Of a stretch of DNA of 64,000 bases, positions 55,008-64,000 are shown one piece after another. Numbering within the stretch: the stretch's first letter is position 1; every line of letters starts with the position of its first letter. The position numbers and the translations under genes were made by a program. Source of the DNA: Paraphysomonas bandaiensis. Taxonomy: Eukaryota; Chrysophyceae. The notes under the pieces were generated by a model. It ran no database searches. It was not told the DNA's origin and was given only the letters and a program-made list of their open reading frames with translations. The DNA is taken from positions 496,001-560,000 of the forward strand of contig CBFFRP010000199.1 of NCBI GenBank assembly GCA_965644295.1, given 5' to 3'.

Positions 55008-55459
55008 TGTTATGCACCGCCGTCCTCGATGATATTACTGGTGATATTTAGAGGCAGTGATGGATATCGTGACACGGCATGTGTGCAGGTCCTGCTGCTG
55101 CTCCTGCTGCTGTATGGTGATATGTGGGAAGGATATGGATATCGTCATATCATATCAGCAGGAGCAGCAGAGTACAAGTAGATTGACAGAATTTCTCTCC
55201 GTCACCAGCAGCAGCAATTTGGTGTAGTATCTGTATTCCTGTGTATAGGGTGTTGGTGCCTCGGACTTGCATGTCAACATACAGCAGCGTATATATGAGT
55301 GATGAGAGGGGGGGCTCACATACAAGTGTATACAGGAGCTACTGCTACTGCAACCCCTTCATCTGAGCGCTGCTGCACTGCTCCACACTTGTGTTCCACC
55401 CTCACCCCGTAGACTCATCCATATATTGTCTCTGTATATCTATCTGCAGCGTGTTTATT
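55008..55459. promoter_or_regulatory. Bidirectional promoter region, RETSAT-like / DRG2
   Basis: CTGCTGCTCCTGCTGCTGTA near 55093, CAGCAGGAGCAGCAGAGTAC near 55156, CACCAGCAGCAGCAA near 55203 and TACAGCAGCGTATATATGAG near 55280. The CAGCAG vocabulary is the same as at other host 5' ends. Confidence 0.5.
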
Positions 55460-56904
55460 ATGGGGATACTCGAGCGCATAAAGGAGATAGGTGAGCCTCT
55501 TCCTCTACACCACTAGACCATGCTCATCAGATAACACTCTATGCGTGTATCATCAGAGCTTGAGCTCTCTAGGACTCAGATCAACAAGGCAACCACCACG
55601 CATATAGGGATGCTCAAATCTCAGCTCTCTAAGCTGCGCACACAGGTGCTCTTGTATCGCAGTCTCTAATCGAAGTTACACTCTATTATGCAGTTGATGG
55701 AGCCGAAACCAGGCGAACAAAATGCTGGTGGACATGAGGGTTTTGCTGTTGCGAAGAACGGAGACGGTCGCGTGGCGTTGATTGGCTTCCCCAGTGTAGG
55801 GAAGTCTAGTCTTTTGAACGCAGTTACAGATACCAAATCCGAGGTACAGTCAACGCCTTTAATCATTCTCAATTCAATTTTTTTAGGCCGCAGCTTATGA
55901 GTTTACTACTTTGACTTGCATTCCTGGCAATCTAGTTTTGAATGATACCAAGATTCAAATGTTAGATTTACCAGGAATTATCGAGGGAGCAGCTGGAGGT
56001 AGGGGACGAGGCAGGGAAGTTATCGCTGTTGCACGTTCTGCCGACTTGGTGATGATGGTTCTCGACGGTGCTAGGGAGCAAAACAACCAGCACAGAAACA
56101 TTTTGGAGCGGGAGCTTGAAACGATGGGTATTCGGCTCAACAAAAGACCACCAGATATCTATTTCAAAGTATGACATTCGTTGCTATTTCGCCTTGCATT
56201 TAACTTTGTCACATTCTATCTTAATGTATCAGAAAAAGGCCGGTGGAGGTGTCAAGTTTAATGCCACTGTTCCCTTGACTAAGATGGGCGACGATCCTGG
56301 AGAGAGTGTTAGCCGTATACTTCACCAGTACCGCATCCATAACGCAGAAGTTTTGTTCCGCGAGGACTGTGGAGTAGACGAACTGATTGACGTAATTGAG
56401 GGTAACAGGAAGTACATCAAATGCCTGTATGTTTACAACAAGATTGATGCATTAAGTATTGAGGAAGTGGATGAACTGGCGCGCAAGCCAGACAGTGTAG
56501 TAATATCCATCTATATGAACCTCAATATAGATGAGATGCTTCAGAAGATGTGGGAATACATGGGTCTCATTCGAATTTACACCAAAAAACGCGGGCAACC
56601 GCCTGATCTAAATGATCCTGTTGTCCTATCCTCAGAAAGACATGGACTCACAGTTGAGGCGGCATGTAAATCTGTTTCGAAGGACCTTCTCCAGAAGTTC
56701 AACTTCGCATTAGTGTGGGGAAGGAGCACCAAGTACAATCCCCAGAGGGTTGGGCTTAGTCATGTGTTACAGGACGAAGATGTTGTGCAGATTGTCCCAA
56801 AAACTCTTGTGCAACAACAGCAATCTAAAGACTATAGTGCTATTGCTACCGCCCACAACTTGGCCATTGCGAAAGAGAGGAGGAAGAAGCACAAGAAAAA
56901 ATAA
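55460..56904 (+). CDS. DRG2: Developmentally regulated GTP-binding protein DRG2
   Basis: Five exons, 55460-55490, 55557-55645, 55694-55843, 55887-56168 and 56233-56904, join to 407 residues, the usual DRG length. The N-terminus [18 protein letters not shown] and NKAT match DRG2. G1 is GFPSVGKSS at 71-79, G3 is [18 protein letters not shown] and G4 is YNKID. The insert [20 protein letters not shown] and [16 protein letters not shown] lead into a TGS domain with [20 protein letters not shown]. It ends in a basic RRKKHKKK tail, longer than usual. DRG proteins bind ribosomes through a DFRP partner, which is not in this window. Confidence 0.96.
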
Positions 56905-57969
56905 TTGTAAACTCGTAGGCATATTTCTCAGTGAGAGGGGTTAAAACTTAGTGAGCGTTATCATCAAAGTTTCCAATTAGTTTTACTTGCTTTCTTCTAA
57001 ATGTAATTAATTACAGTGACTGTGTGGTATGTGAAATATGAAATGAGTGTATAATTCCTAGGTTATGCAATAGAGCATTTGGATATTGGTATGTGCATGT
57101 GCAATACCTGCAGCCCAAAGTGGACACTTTCTTGGCTTGTTTATTCCAATTACTGGAAAATTGTATATTGTACGTACGTAGTACAAATTGCACGTCGGTT
57201 TTCACAGAATCGTTGAGGCATGAACATAACAAAAAGTGCAATAATGAATATTGCGAAAAGTCACCTAAAGCAAGAGTTTTTTCCGCGACATGATTTTATT
57301 CTCAAGCAGTAGCAGTAAGAACAATTCAATACTAATCAAACTATTCATATGTGAAATCAAAAGCCATTTGAGCAGAGCAGAAACTAGCATTCCTAATGTT
57401 TTATAAGGGGTCATTGACTTACAAATATGACGTAGTTTGTATAATATAGTAATTTATTGGTTAGATTTTATACAGCTTTTAAAGATTTTTATGCTACTTT
57501 AGTACTTTTATGGATACTGCTGCCAAATTATTGCAACATATGTTGCTTTGAAAATAAAAAAGTAAAAATAAATAGTACAAACCCATCATGTTGCACTGTA
57601 ATATCTTTTCATTCCCGATTATATTATTTCATTATCTTAAAGCCTAAATCACAAAAGATTGATCGCAAAAACAGAAGTGACAGCAAAAGAAAGATAGGTG
57701 TATTATATAGAGATCATCAAAGCAAAAAGACTGCTTTCACCTCATGACTACTATTTGCTGTTTGCAGCAGTAGCAGATGCTAAGTTTGGTTATATCTTTT
57801 TACCAGGTTTATTCGTCCTATGGACTTAACGTATAGACGAGACACAAGAACATCAAATTGGGATTCAAAAATTTTCAGAAACGAGAAAATACCCGAGTAT
57901 CGTTACATGTCTCAGACGGTGATGTGGGATATAAATCGATGATATGTGAAGAAGGTGAATCCAGTTAAG
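56905..57969. other. 3' flank of DRG2, no gene seen
   Basis: AT-rich. ORFs of 60-96 codons have biased composition (Lys, Asn, Ile) typical of random AT-rich frames. Confidence 0.3.
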
Positions 57970-58440
57970 GGGTACCCTCAACAAAGTCGGACTCGCACCT
58001 TTTCGTGGTGTTATGGGGGATAAGTACCGGAGATATTTCTCTGGAAAACTAACGTGAGCCGCATAATTTTATATAGTCAGCAGATATTCTTTTGCCCACT
58101 CACAAATGCTTGTGCGATACAAGGGATACTAAAATATAAGTGTCACTAGTGTAGCCGTCTTTGGGCCTTGGCGAATAAACCGGTATCCGGGAATGGGCCC
58201 ACCTGAAGGGTAACCGGGGTATTGGGCTGCCTACTGAATTCAAGCATTCGGGCTTCTCACCTTAAGAACAGAGAGCGAAAGTGGTTTCACCTTGGTGCTT
58301 GCGGTGACGCACAAGCAGTTTTCGTAGAGCTAAATAGTAGGATATCAGAGTGAAGCACTAGTTAGTTAAATTGCAATGCTACATCAGCTTCTGACTCTTA
58401 CGCGCCTATTTATTGTTAATAATAATCAGACATTCACTAC
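57970..58440 (+). repeat. Element A copy, nearly full length
   Basis: Begins CCCTCAACAAAGTCGGACTC and ends AATAATCAGACATTCACTAC, with all internal landmarks in order (GGAGATATTTCTC, GGGCCCACCTGAAGGG, AAGTGGTTTCACC, GCACAAGCAG, AAATAGTAGGATATCAG). The left terminal TAGTGAATGTCTG was not found. Confidence 0.75.
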
Positions 58441-58479
58441 AAGTAGCTTTCGTTATTAAATTAAGCTTGTAGTAGTACA

Positions 58480-58765
58480 GTATAGACTAAATTACGTTAA
58501 GAGAGATATTGTAAAAATTATGATGATGTAGCACTGTGATTTAGGAACCACGTCAATCACCAACATCACATCAACATTCTGTCCTACAAATCGTATCTTT
58601 ATCAGCTACTATATTTTCGGTTTCTTTGTATACTTGTGATAGCTACTCCTATAGTGTAGCCATGTATATTATGTATTTCATTGCTACATAGAATGCAGGA
58701 TAGCTTCTAGCGATAGGCTTTACCAAACATCAAGTACGCACGTAGGAGTTGGTTGTAGTTCAACA
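58480..58765. repeat. Dispersed repeat B, copy 2
   Basis: Reverse complement of 12031-12330: TAGGAACCACGTCAATCACC, ATGTATTTCATTGCTAC and ACGTAGGAGTTGGTTGTAGTT. Followed by an element A-like TGTTAAATAGTACGTAGGAT. Confidence 0.7.
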
Positions 58766-58889
58766 TTCGTAGTGTTAAATAGTACGTAGGATATCGAGTT
58801 AAGAGTTAAGCATTAAGCACTGACTCTTAAATGTCTCGTGCTAATAACAATAATTCATTACTAAGAAAATTGGATTCTGGTTCGTAATG

Positions 58890-59592
58890 AAGACATACTT
58901 CAACTTGGAGATGAATTTACTATTTATTAAAATAAAATATTACATCTACTTCGACAAAACCTCCTTCACAGGAAAAGTGACCATATATAACGACATGATT
59001 CAAGTGCATGTAGTCAGATATAATTTCCTGCGGTCAGTTGAGACAAGATCTATACACTATTGCGTCTATACACCTTTGCGCCGACAACCTGCAAAGCATA
59101 TATGTCATTGACTTGGTTTCCGCCAAGTCTTACGTGCCAACGCAATAGTTATACTATAGTAAATCTGCGATAAGAGAAACCCCTATTTTATCAATGGAAC
59201 ACATTCCAATGGCTATGTCCCACATTGGACGATTCACTTCCATGAAGTAGACAATACGTTCTGCGCTAATATTATTTCACAAAAACAGAGAGACTCTAAA
59301 GCCATTAATCCACCGTTGGAAACATTATGTCAATTCCTTCCATAGATACTATTGAACTAGAGATCACAGCGGGAAAGAACTGCACAGTGACGTTCGATGA
59401 CGACGAAGGAATCACTCGTAACAATAAAACAAACAATACATTCATAAGATAAGACAGAGAAGTATTTATGGACTATATCCAGTTCGAATTGAAGACATAC
59501 TTCAAGATGGAGAAAATCCTCGGTAGCATCAGTCGAGGAGCAGTCACCTATTGCAACCGGATTTTACAGTACAAACGGCAAAAGATTGTCAA
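58890..59592 (+). repeat. Dispersed repeat D with decayed coding pieces
   Basis: TTTACTATTTATTAAAATAA followed by CATCTAC, TTCACAGGAA and ATGATTCAA with TGCATGTAGTCAG at 58917-59022 recurs at 63899-64000. Downstream, coherent but frame-broken pieces follow: NGYVPHWTIHFHEVDNTFCA (about 59205-59265), then a stop, then IDTIELEITAGKNCTVTFDD (about 59340-59400). The word TGAAGACATACTTCAA occurs at both 58887 and 59491. Probably a decayed mobile element; family unknown. Confidence 0.45.
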
Positions 59593-60746
59593 TTACGACA
59601 AATTGACCAGGTCAGGTAGACGAAGACTTGTTGACGGAATCAACCTGAAGAAATACATCAGAAAAGAAGAGTGCAAGTGCAATACAAGTGTGCTTTCCCA
59701 ACTCACCACGACGAATTGCACAACTCCGCGCCGTGGGGTCACCTTTGACAGCAATTCCTCTGATTGCACTGTATCTGAGTGCATTTCTGCTGTCCTTTTC
59801 ACACCCGTAATGTGTTGTTCTCCACTTTGCTCATTGGACGGAGAAATTCGTTTCAAAAAGTCTGTCACGATATCACATTCAGACTGCTTGAGTACTCCAC
59901 GCTGCTCGAGGTACGAAACATTAGAATCCAATTTAGAAACGAAATTATCCAATGAGTGCACCATTTCTCGCTGTACCATACATTCGAAGTTTCCTTTCGC
60001 AACAATCTCCTCCAGAGATGAGTAGTTACCACTCATAATAAGAGCATACTCACACAACCATAATGCGTCCTCTAAACTGCTCACGTTTCGACTGAATTTC
60101 TTATTCCTTGCAGATCTAATACCTGCATTGACCTGTACTCGAAATGAATTGGCGGAGGTCTGAGAAATGTACTTCGGCTGCTTGAGCTTTGGTGGAAGAC
60201 GAACTGATGCCAACGGTGTAGGCATAATAGGAACAATAGCTGTGTCTGCAGGGTTCGGCGGACCAGTAGAGCTACTCACAGTCGGTATCGTTGGTAAAAT
60301 ATTAACCCATAACGTTCCAGGAAGATTAAATTGGCCTGTCGAAGGTTCTGAAGTGGAACAGTCTAGTAAATGCAACAGAGCATTATTTGCGGTTTCACTC
60401 TCTGGAACCAGAACAAGCTTGCCACTTGGAAGTAATATCATCGGGCGTACACTAAGGGGATGGGATTGAGATCCTGGATTTTCTGCGAATATATTACAGA
60501 AATGACAAACGGTTGCAGCATATACCACAAACCTGACGAATTAAAGGAGAAAACAGGCCTATCGTCTATTCGATGAGCGGGCGGCAGATATGACTGAGCT
60601 GAACACTCCGCATAATCTATATTCCAATCAGGTAAACGCACAGGGCTCGATGAATGAGATCCTGAATCAGAACTCATACACTGTGGTTTCTCTCCAGTGG
60701 GAATATGAGGGTAATGCCCTCCGCTTCCTCCTCCAGGGGTCGTCAT
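59593..60746 (-). CDS. Unrecognised protein with possible AP2-like segment
   Basis: Exons 60746-60533 and 60482-59593, joined in frame through a 50-nt GT-AG intron. ATG 60746 gives MTTPGGGSGGHYPHIPTGEK; an upstream in-frame GTG was rejected. The middle is Ser/Pro/Thr-rich. Then comes PPKLKQPKYISQ, NSFRVQVNAGIRSARNKKFS, SSLEDALWLCEYALI, whose strand-strand-strand-helix pattern resembles an AP2/ERF DNA-binding domain, though without the classic YRG or WLG. The last 45 residues (VVQFVVVSWESTLVLHLHSS) look unlike the rest and run into repeat D, so the true end may be a donor near 59745 (AAAG/GTGACC), with the old 3' end lost to the repeat. Confidence 0.5.
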
Positions 60747-62280
60747 TGCAATCAACAGCACTGACACTTACAGACACTGTAAGCCTAGAGATGAGTGCAG
60801 TATCATTCCAGTGACACGGTGTGTTTCATATCACATGCAGTGTACAACTCATATAGAGAAGCCTGCGTCCATCCAGTGCCTCCTATTAACATAATGGAAG
60901 CACTGTAGGCGCACTATGTCAGACTGATGAATTAGAGTGAGTGAGGTGTGGAGTATTCTGCGGTGGAGCCCCGCAGCAGATACTCCCCTCAGCCCCGCAC
61001 ACACAACATAGAAATTCTTCTTCAGTATTTTAATGACTGTATATAGTGTGGTACTCGGTACTGTATACTGTAATACTGCCTGCCTGCCTGTCCCATGCGT
61101 GTCCCCTGCATGACCCCCCATATACATATATAGACACCTGCACGACAGTGGAGTGGACTCTGTCAGAGCCATTAAACCCAGGTATGATAGTGTACAGGGA
61201 TATCCACTCACTGCATTGGCATCTGCGTATATCATAGGTCTCCAGACACAGATTTGCTTATGGTTTGTGTGACATGTCCCAGTGATCTTCCCTTCATATG
61301 TATATACCCACGCCTGAGTTCACTCACGTGACGTTAACTACATATGATTGGAGTCTGTGAATGAAAATTATTTGTGGAAGTGTTCAACGCCAGTCACAAT
61401 ATCTATTGAGCCACTTCACTGGCGTTGTGGAGTGACTCTCTCTGCTAACGTTTACAAGGAAACTTATCAACGCATGTAAAATTATAAGAAATAAGTTTCG
61501 TATTCAACGAGATATTGTTAATTTGGCACGCGGTATGCGAATAGTTAAACAATTCTCGTCATATGCTCATTTAAGGTTTAGGATATTTATACAGATGGGT
61601 CTTGTGGGTGCCTAGGTCCTCGGTCTTCACTTGTTTCCTTCTGTTGAATGTAGAGCCGCATCTAGCCATTGCGGTGCGTGAGCATGCCGCTATATATGTC
61701 AGGCACAACGCTTCGGAAATGAGATATCAAGTTTGGAGTATTAGGATGCATTGCATGCTGCCTATATATTACTGAGTGTGTACGTATATGTGTATAGTGT
61801 ATATATTATATATATAGTACTAATTATTGTACACACATCAACATTATATATTGGTTACAATTCTATATATATTGTTGTGTGTTACAAGTAGACATTAATC
61901 ATTGTTATTGTTGATACCAATTGCAATGGGAAACCACATCAAGTGTAAGTGCTGACTGTTAAGAGTTAATACCGGGTACCAAACAGAACGTCTAGATTTC
62001 GCCTGTCTCCTCCACTATATCTACAGCTATGTGCACGTAAAAGATATAGTTTAATAAAATATCATTTATTAGTAGTAGTTCATAAGTTCATAAATACATT
62101 TTCAGAAGCTGCGCGCAAGCCGATTTCAATATCAGTGTCTAGAATTAGAACGTGGATGAGGCAATAGTAAAGTTTTATCTAGGCGCTAATTTTAAATTGC
62201 TTTAGTTTGTAATTTGATCTCCATTTTTTTGAATCCAGCATTATTTGCACAGTCCTTTTTGAAGCAGCACATATTAGAAA
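60747..62280. other. Upstream region and spacer, no gene seen
   Basis: 60840-61240 has promoter-type words (GTACTGTATACTGTAATACT near 61058, then CTGCC repeats). Beyond 61330 the DNA is AT-rich and unrecognised, apart from the hairpin at 61385. Confidence 0.35.
61385..61427. other. 10-bp perfect stem, 23-nt loop
   Basis: CAACGCCAGT at 61385-61394 pairs exactly with ACTGGCGTTG at 61418-61427. GC-rich against an AT-rich background. Confidence 0.6.
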
Positions 62281-63686
62281 CAGGGCCTGATAACCATTAA
62301 CGGCCCATTAATGGTAGTCCAGTTCCCAGCAATTATAATGGCCCATTATATATACCTACTAACTTAAAGTAGATAGCACCACTCATAAAATAGATAGTGT
62401 TGTGCTCCCTTAATTCCTAATTTTTAGTTGAATAGCAGACTACAAAGTTTAACTATTTCTCGCTCTCTACTGACACATCAGGATCTTCTTGCAGGGCTTT
62501 ATGGAGGGCATAAACATCCCACAACATGGAATTGGCTCGTAGGAATAGCAACGATTCTAGACGATATGGATTCATGTTTCTACGCTCAGGTGTCATAATC
62601 AACATTTCATGACTATAAAGAGCCTCTCAACAACATTAGATTGCGCTTCAATATGAAGCAAGCAGCGGTAGTTGGACTCATAGGTACCAAGTCGAGCTCT
62701 CTTGGTGACGTCGGCGATGTCCAGAACACACTGTGCAAAATCAGTTCCTTCACTCTCGTCCTCGTTATATCTGTCGGGTACACCAACCTCCATGAATGAA
62801 TCCAGTTGCAAATGTCTAACTGCTCTTCTCTCATTGTCTGTCAACTCACTTTTATCGTTCCCTTGAATTTTAGCCACTGCCTTCTCAAAATATGCACTGG
62901 CAACAATGCTTGCATTAGGGGAAAGGTATGGATGCAGCTCTGGAAATTCTTGTTGCAGCATATCAAATAACTGGCGGGCTTGTTACAAATTTGTTCCATC
63001 TCTTCCGAACATACTTATTCTCCACGATAGAAAATGGTTCGTCGTTCAAAACTATCCATTCCAGCCACCGAAATAAGTTCCTTGCAGCAGGAGATACTCT
63101 CTTTCTTACAAAAGACAATAAATCGCCCCCGTGAAGTCTTTCACTTCCCAAAATTCTCTCGAGTTCCTCTTGCCAAGAAAAACCCGCATGTTCGGAGCCC
63201 TTCTTGGCTATATATGATTAACACAACTCATGTAACCTCGCTTTATTTCTTGATTAACATTGCACAACGAGCAAATATGATACAGAGCACTGAGAGGATT
63301 CTCTGAATCCACTCGGAAGAAGACTCTGTAAATCACACTGCCATCAATTTTTGCTGCCATCATCGTTGCTTAATATGCTGGATGGTATAAATACAGAGTA
63401 TAATTAATTTTCTTAGTGAACAAGGTTGCCACAGAGTGCCTGTAGAGTTGCATGAACATTGTTGTCTAATATTGTTTACTACTAGTTTCTTCGGAGTATA
63501 GAGGAGATACTATATTCTATTATATTAAAAACACTCAGTTCCATATATAGCAGTACAGGTCATTAATGGTAGTCCGGTTACCGGTAATTAATTATAATGG
63601 CATTAATTAAAAATGTCCCGGCAATTATATTGGCATTACCATTAATGGCCATTAATGCCATTACCATTAATGGTTACCAGGCCCCG
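62281..63686 (-). mobile_element. Degenerate hAT transposon with intact 8-bp target duplication
   Basis: Begins CAGGGCCTGATAACCATTAA and ends TTAATGGTTACCAGGCCCCG, an inverted pair with few mismatches. ATTAGAAA flanks it at 62273-62280 and 63687-63694. Subterminal ATTAATGG palindromes match the MITE at 9352-9465. It is 1406 bp and carries a transposase remnant on the minus strand. Confidence 0.9.
62470..63360 (-). pseudogene. hAT transposase remnant
   Basis: The minus strand shows hAT pieces in order. SPAARNLFRWLEWIVLNDEP, FSIVENKYVRKRWNKF come first (63130-62970). Next is LHPYLSPNASIVASAYFEKA, ending NYRCLLHIEAQSNVVERLF (62961-62615). After a frame break comes the dimerisation tail MTPERRNMNPYRLESLLFLR, ANSMLWD (about 62600-62500). 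The zinc finger and most of the catalytic core are absent or unreadable. Confidence 0.8.
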
Positions 63687-63898
63687 ATTAGAAATATAAT
63701 GATTGCTTTCCTAAAAGTCAGCAAGACAGAGTAAAGAATGGAAACAATCTTAATTGCACGACAGACTCCATACCATGGCTGGTATGCTCCATAGTAGCCA
63801 TAGGGATGCCAATATTACATCAGAATATTACATGAGGTATTACTACTATAAAAAGAAACAGACTGGAGCTTGATTGTGTGACACCTATACAGTACAAA

Positions 63899-64000
63899 GA
63901 GTTTACTATTTATTAAAATAAAGAATTCCATCTACGACAACAACACCTTCACAGGAACGATGACTGTGTATAGCGATATGATTCAAATGCATGTAGTCAG
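63899..64000 (+). repeat. Dispersed repeat D, copy 2 (cut by window end)
   Basis: TTTACTATTTATTAAAATAA, TTCACAGGAA, GATATGATTCAAATGCATGT match 58917-59022, including the same in-frame TAA. Confidence 0.65.

Noticed and set aside
60438-60480. Read-through of the exon 1 frame in the AP2-like gene
   Set aside because: A GT-AG intron at 60483-60532 joins to a longer coherent frame in exon 2.
1-64000. tRNA, rRNA, or spliceosomal RNA genes
   Set aside because: I scanned for B-box-like GGTTCGAATCC and familiar rRNA or snRNA words and saw none; a covariance-model search would be needed to be certain.

Overview
ORGANISM. This is nuclear DNA of a compact, intron-rich microbial eukaryote. Most host genes are split by short GT-AG introns, mostly 43-66 nt, whose removal restores one frame across up to ten exons. 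The products include two kinesins, a BART-domain protein, ARF-like and Rab-like GTPases, DRG2, a retinol-saturase-like oxidoreductase, an FZL-type dynamin, a calpain and an M14 carboxypeptidase. The lineage cannot be fixed by eye. The gene set and the abundant hAT and Ty1/copia elements would suit a protist such as a stramenopile, but that is weak inference. LAYOUT. 1-8.8 kb holds four host genes as two divergent pairs: ankyrin-WW-kinesin-14 with a PNPOx-like protein, and a new coiled-coil protein with kinesin-6. 9-21 kb is repeat country: a palindromic 'element A' family, hAT-type MITEs, a TIR element with a dead ORF, and wrecks of a sulfotransferase-like gene and a proline-rich ORF. 21-23.8 kb holds a BART-domain protein and an ARF-like GTPase on the same strand. 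23.9-26.2 kb is a TIR element with TAA target duplications carrying a spliced unknown gene and a SET-like fragment. 26-29 kb is mostly empty apart from one 508-bp element with 5-bp target duplications. 29.2-34.7 kb is a young Ty1/copia retrotransposon with apparently identical LTRs, inserted into an element A copy. 35-36.5 kb holds damaged unknown genes. 37-39 kb is a divergent pair, a DUF4476-like protein and a Rab-like GTPase. 39.9-41.2 kb is an internally deleted hAT. 41.5-57 kb is gene-rich: calpain-like protein, membrane protein, FZL-type dynamin, M14 peptidase with a GT25-like protein, and RETSAT-like with DRG2. 58-64 kb has more repeats, one unknown gene and a degenerate hAT with intact target duplications. 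COMMON THEMES. Host genes are organised as divergent pairs with 5'-5' gaps of about 380-590 bp, and these gaps carry recurrent TACAGCAG/CAGCAGTAC-like and GTATAC motifs that look like a shared bidirectional promoter architecture. An unusual share of predicted proteins begin MGxxxS or similar, suggesting N-myristoylation of both small GTPases and several unknown proteins. Two introns appear to use GC-AG boundaries. Both small GTPases have lost the catalytic glutamine of the G3 motif. Coordinates are from manual reading and may be off by one base in places.
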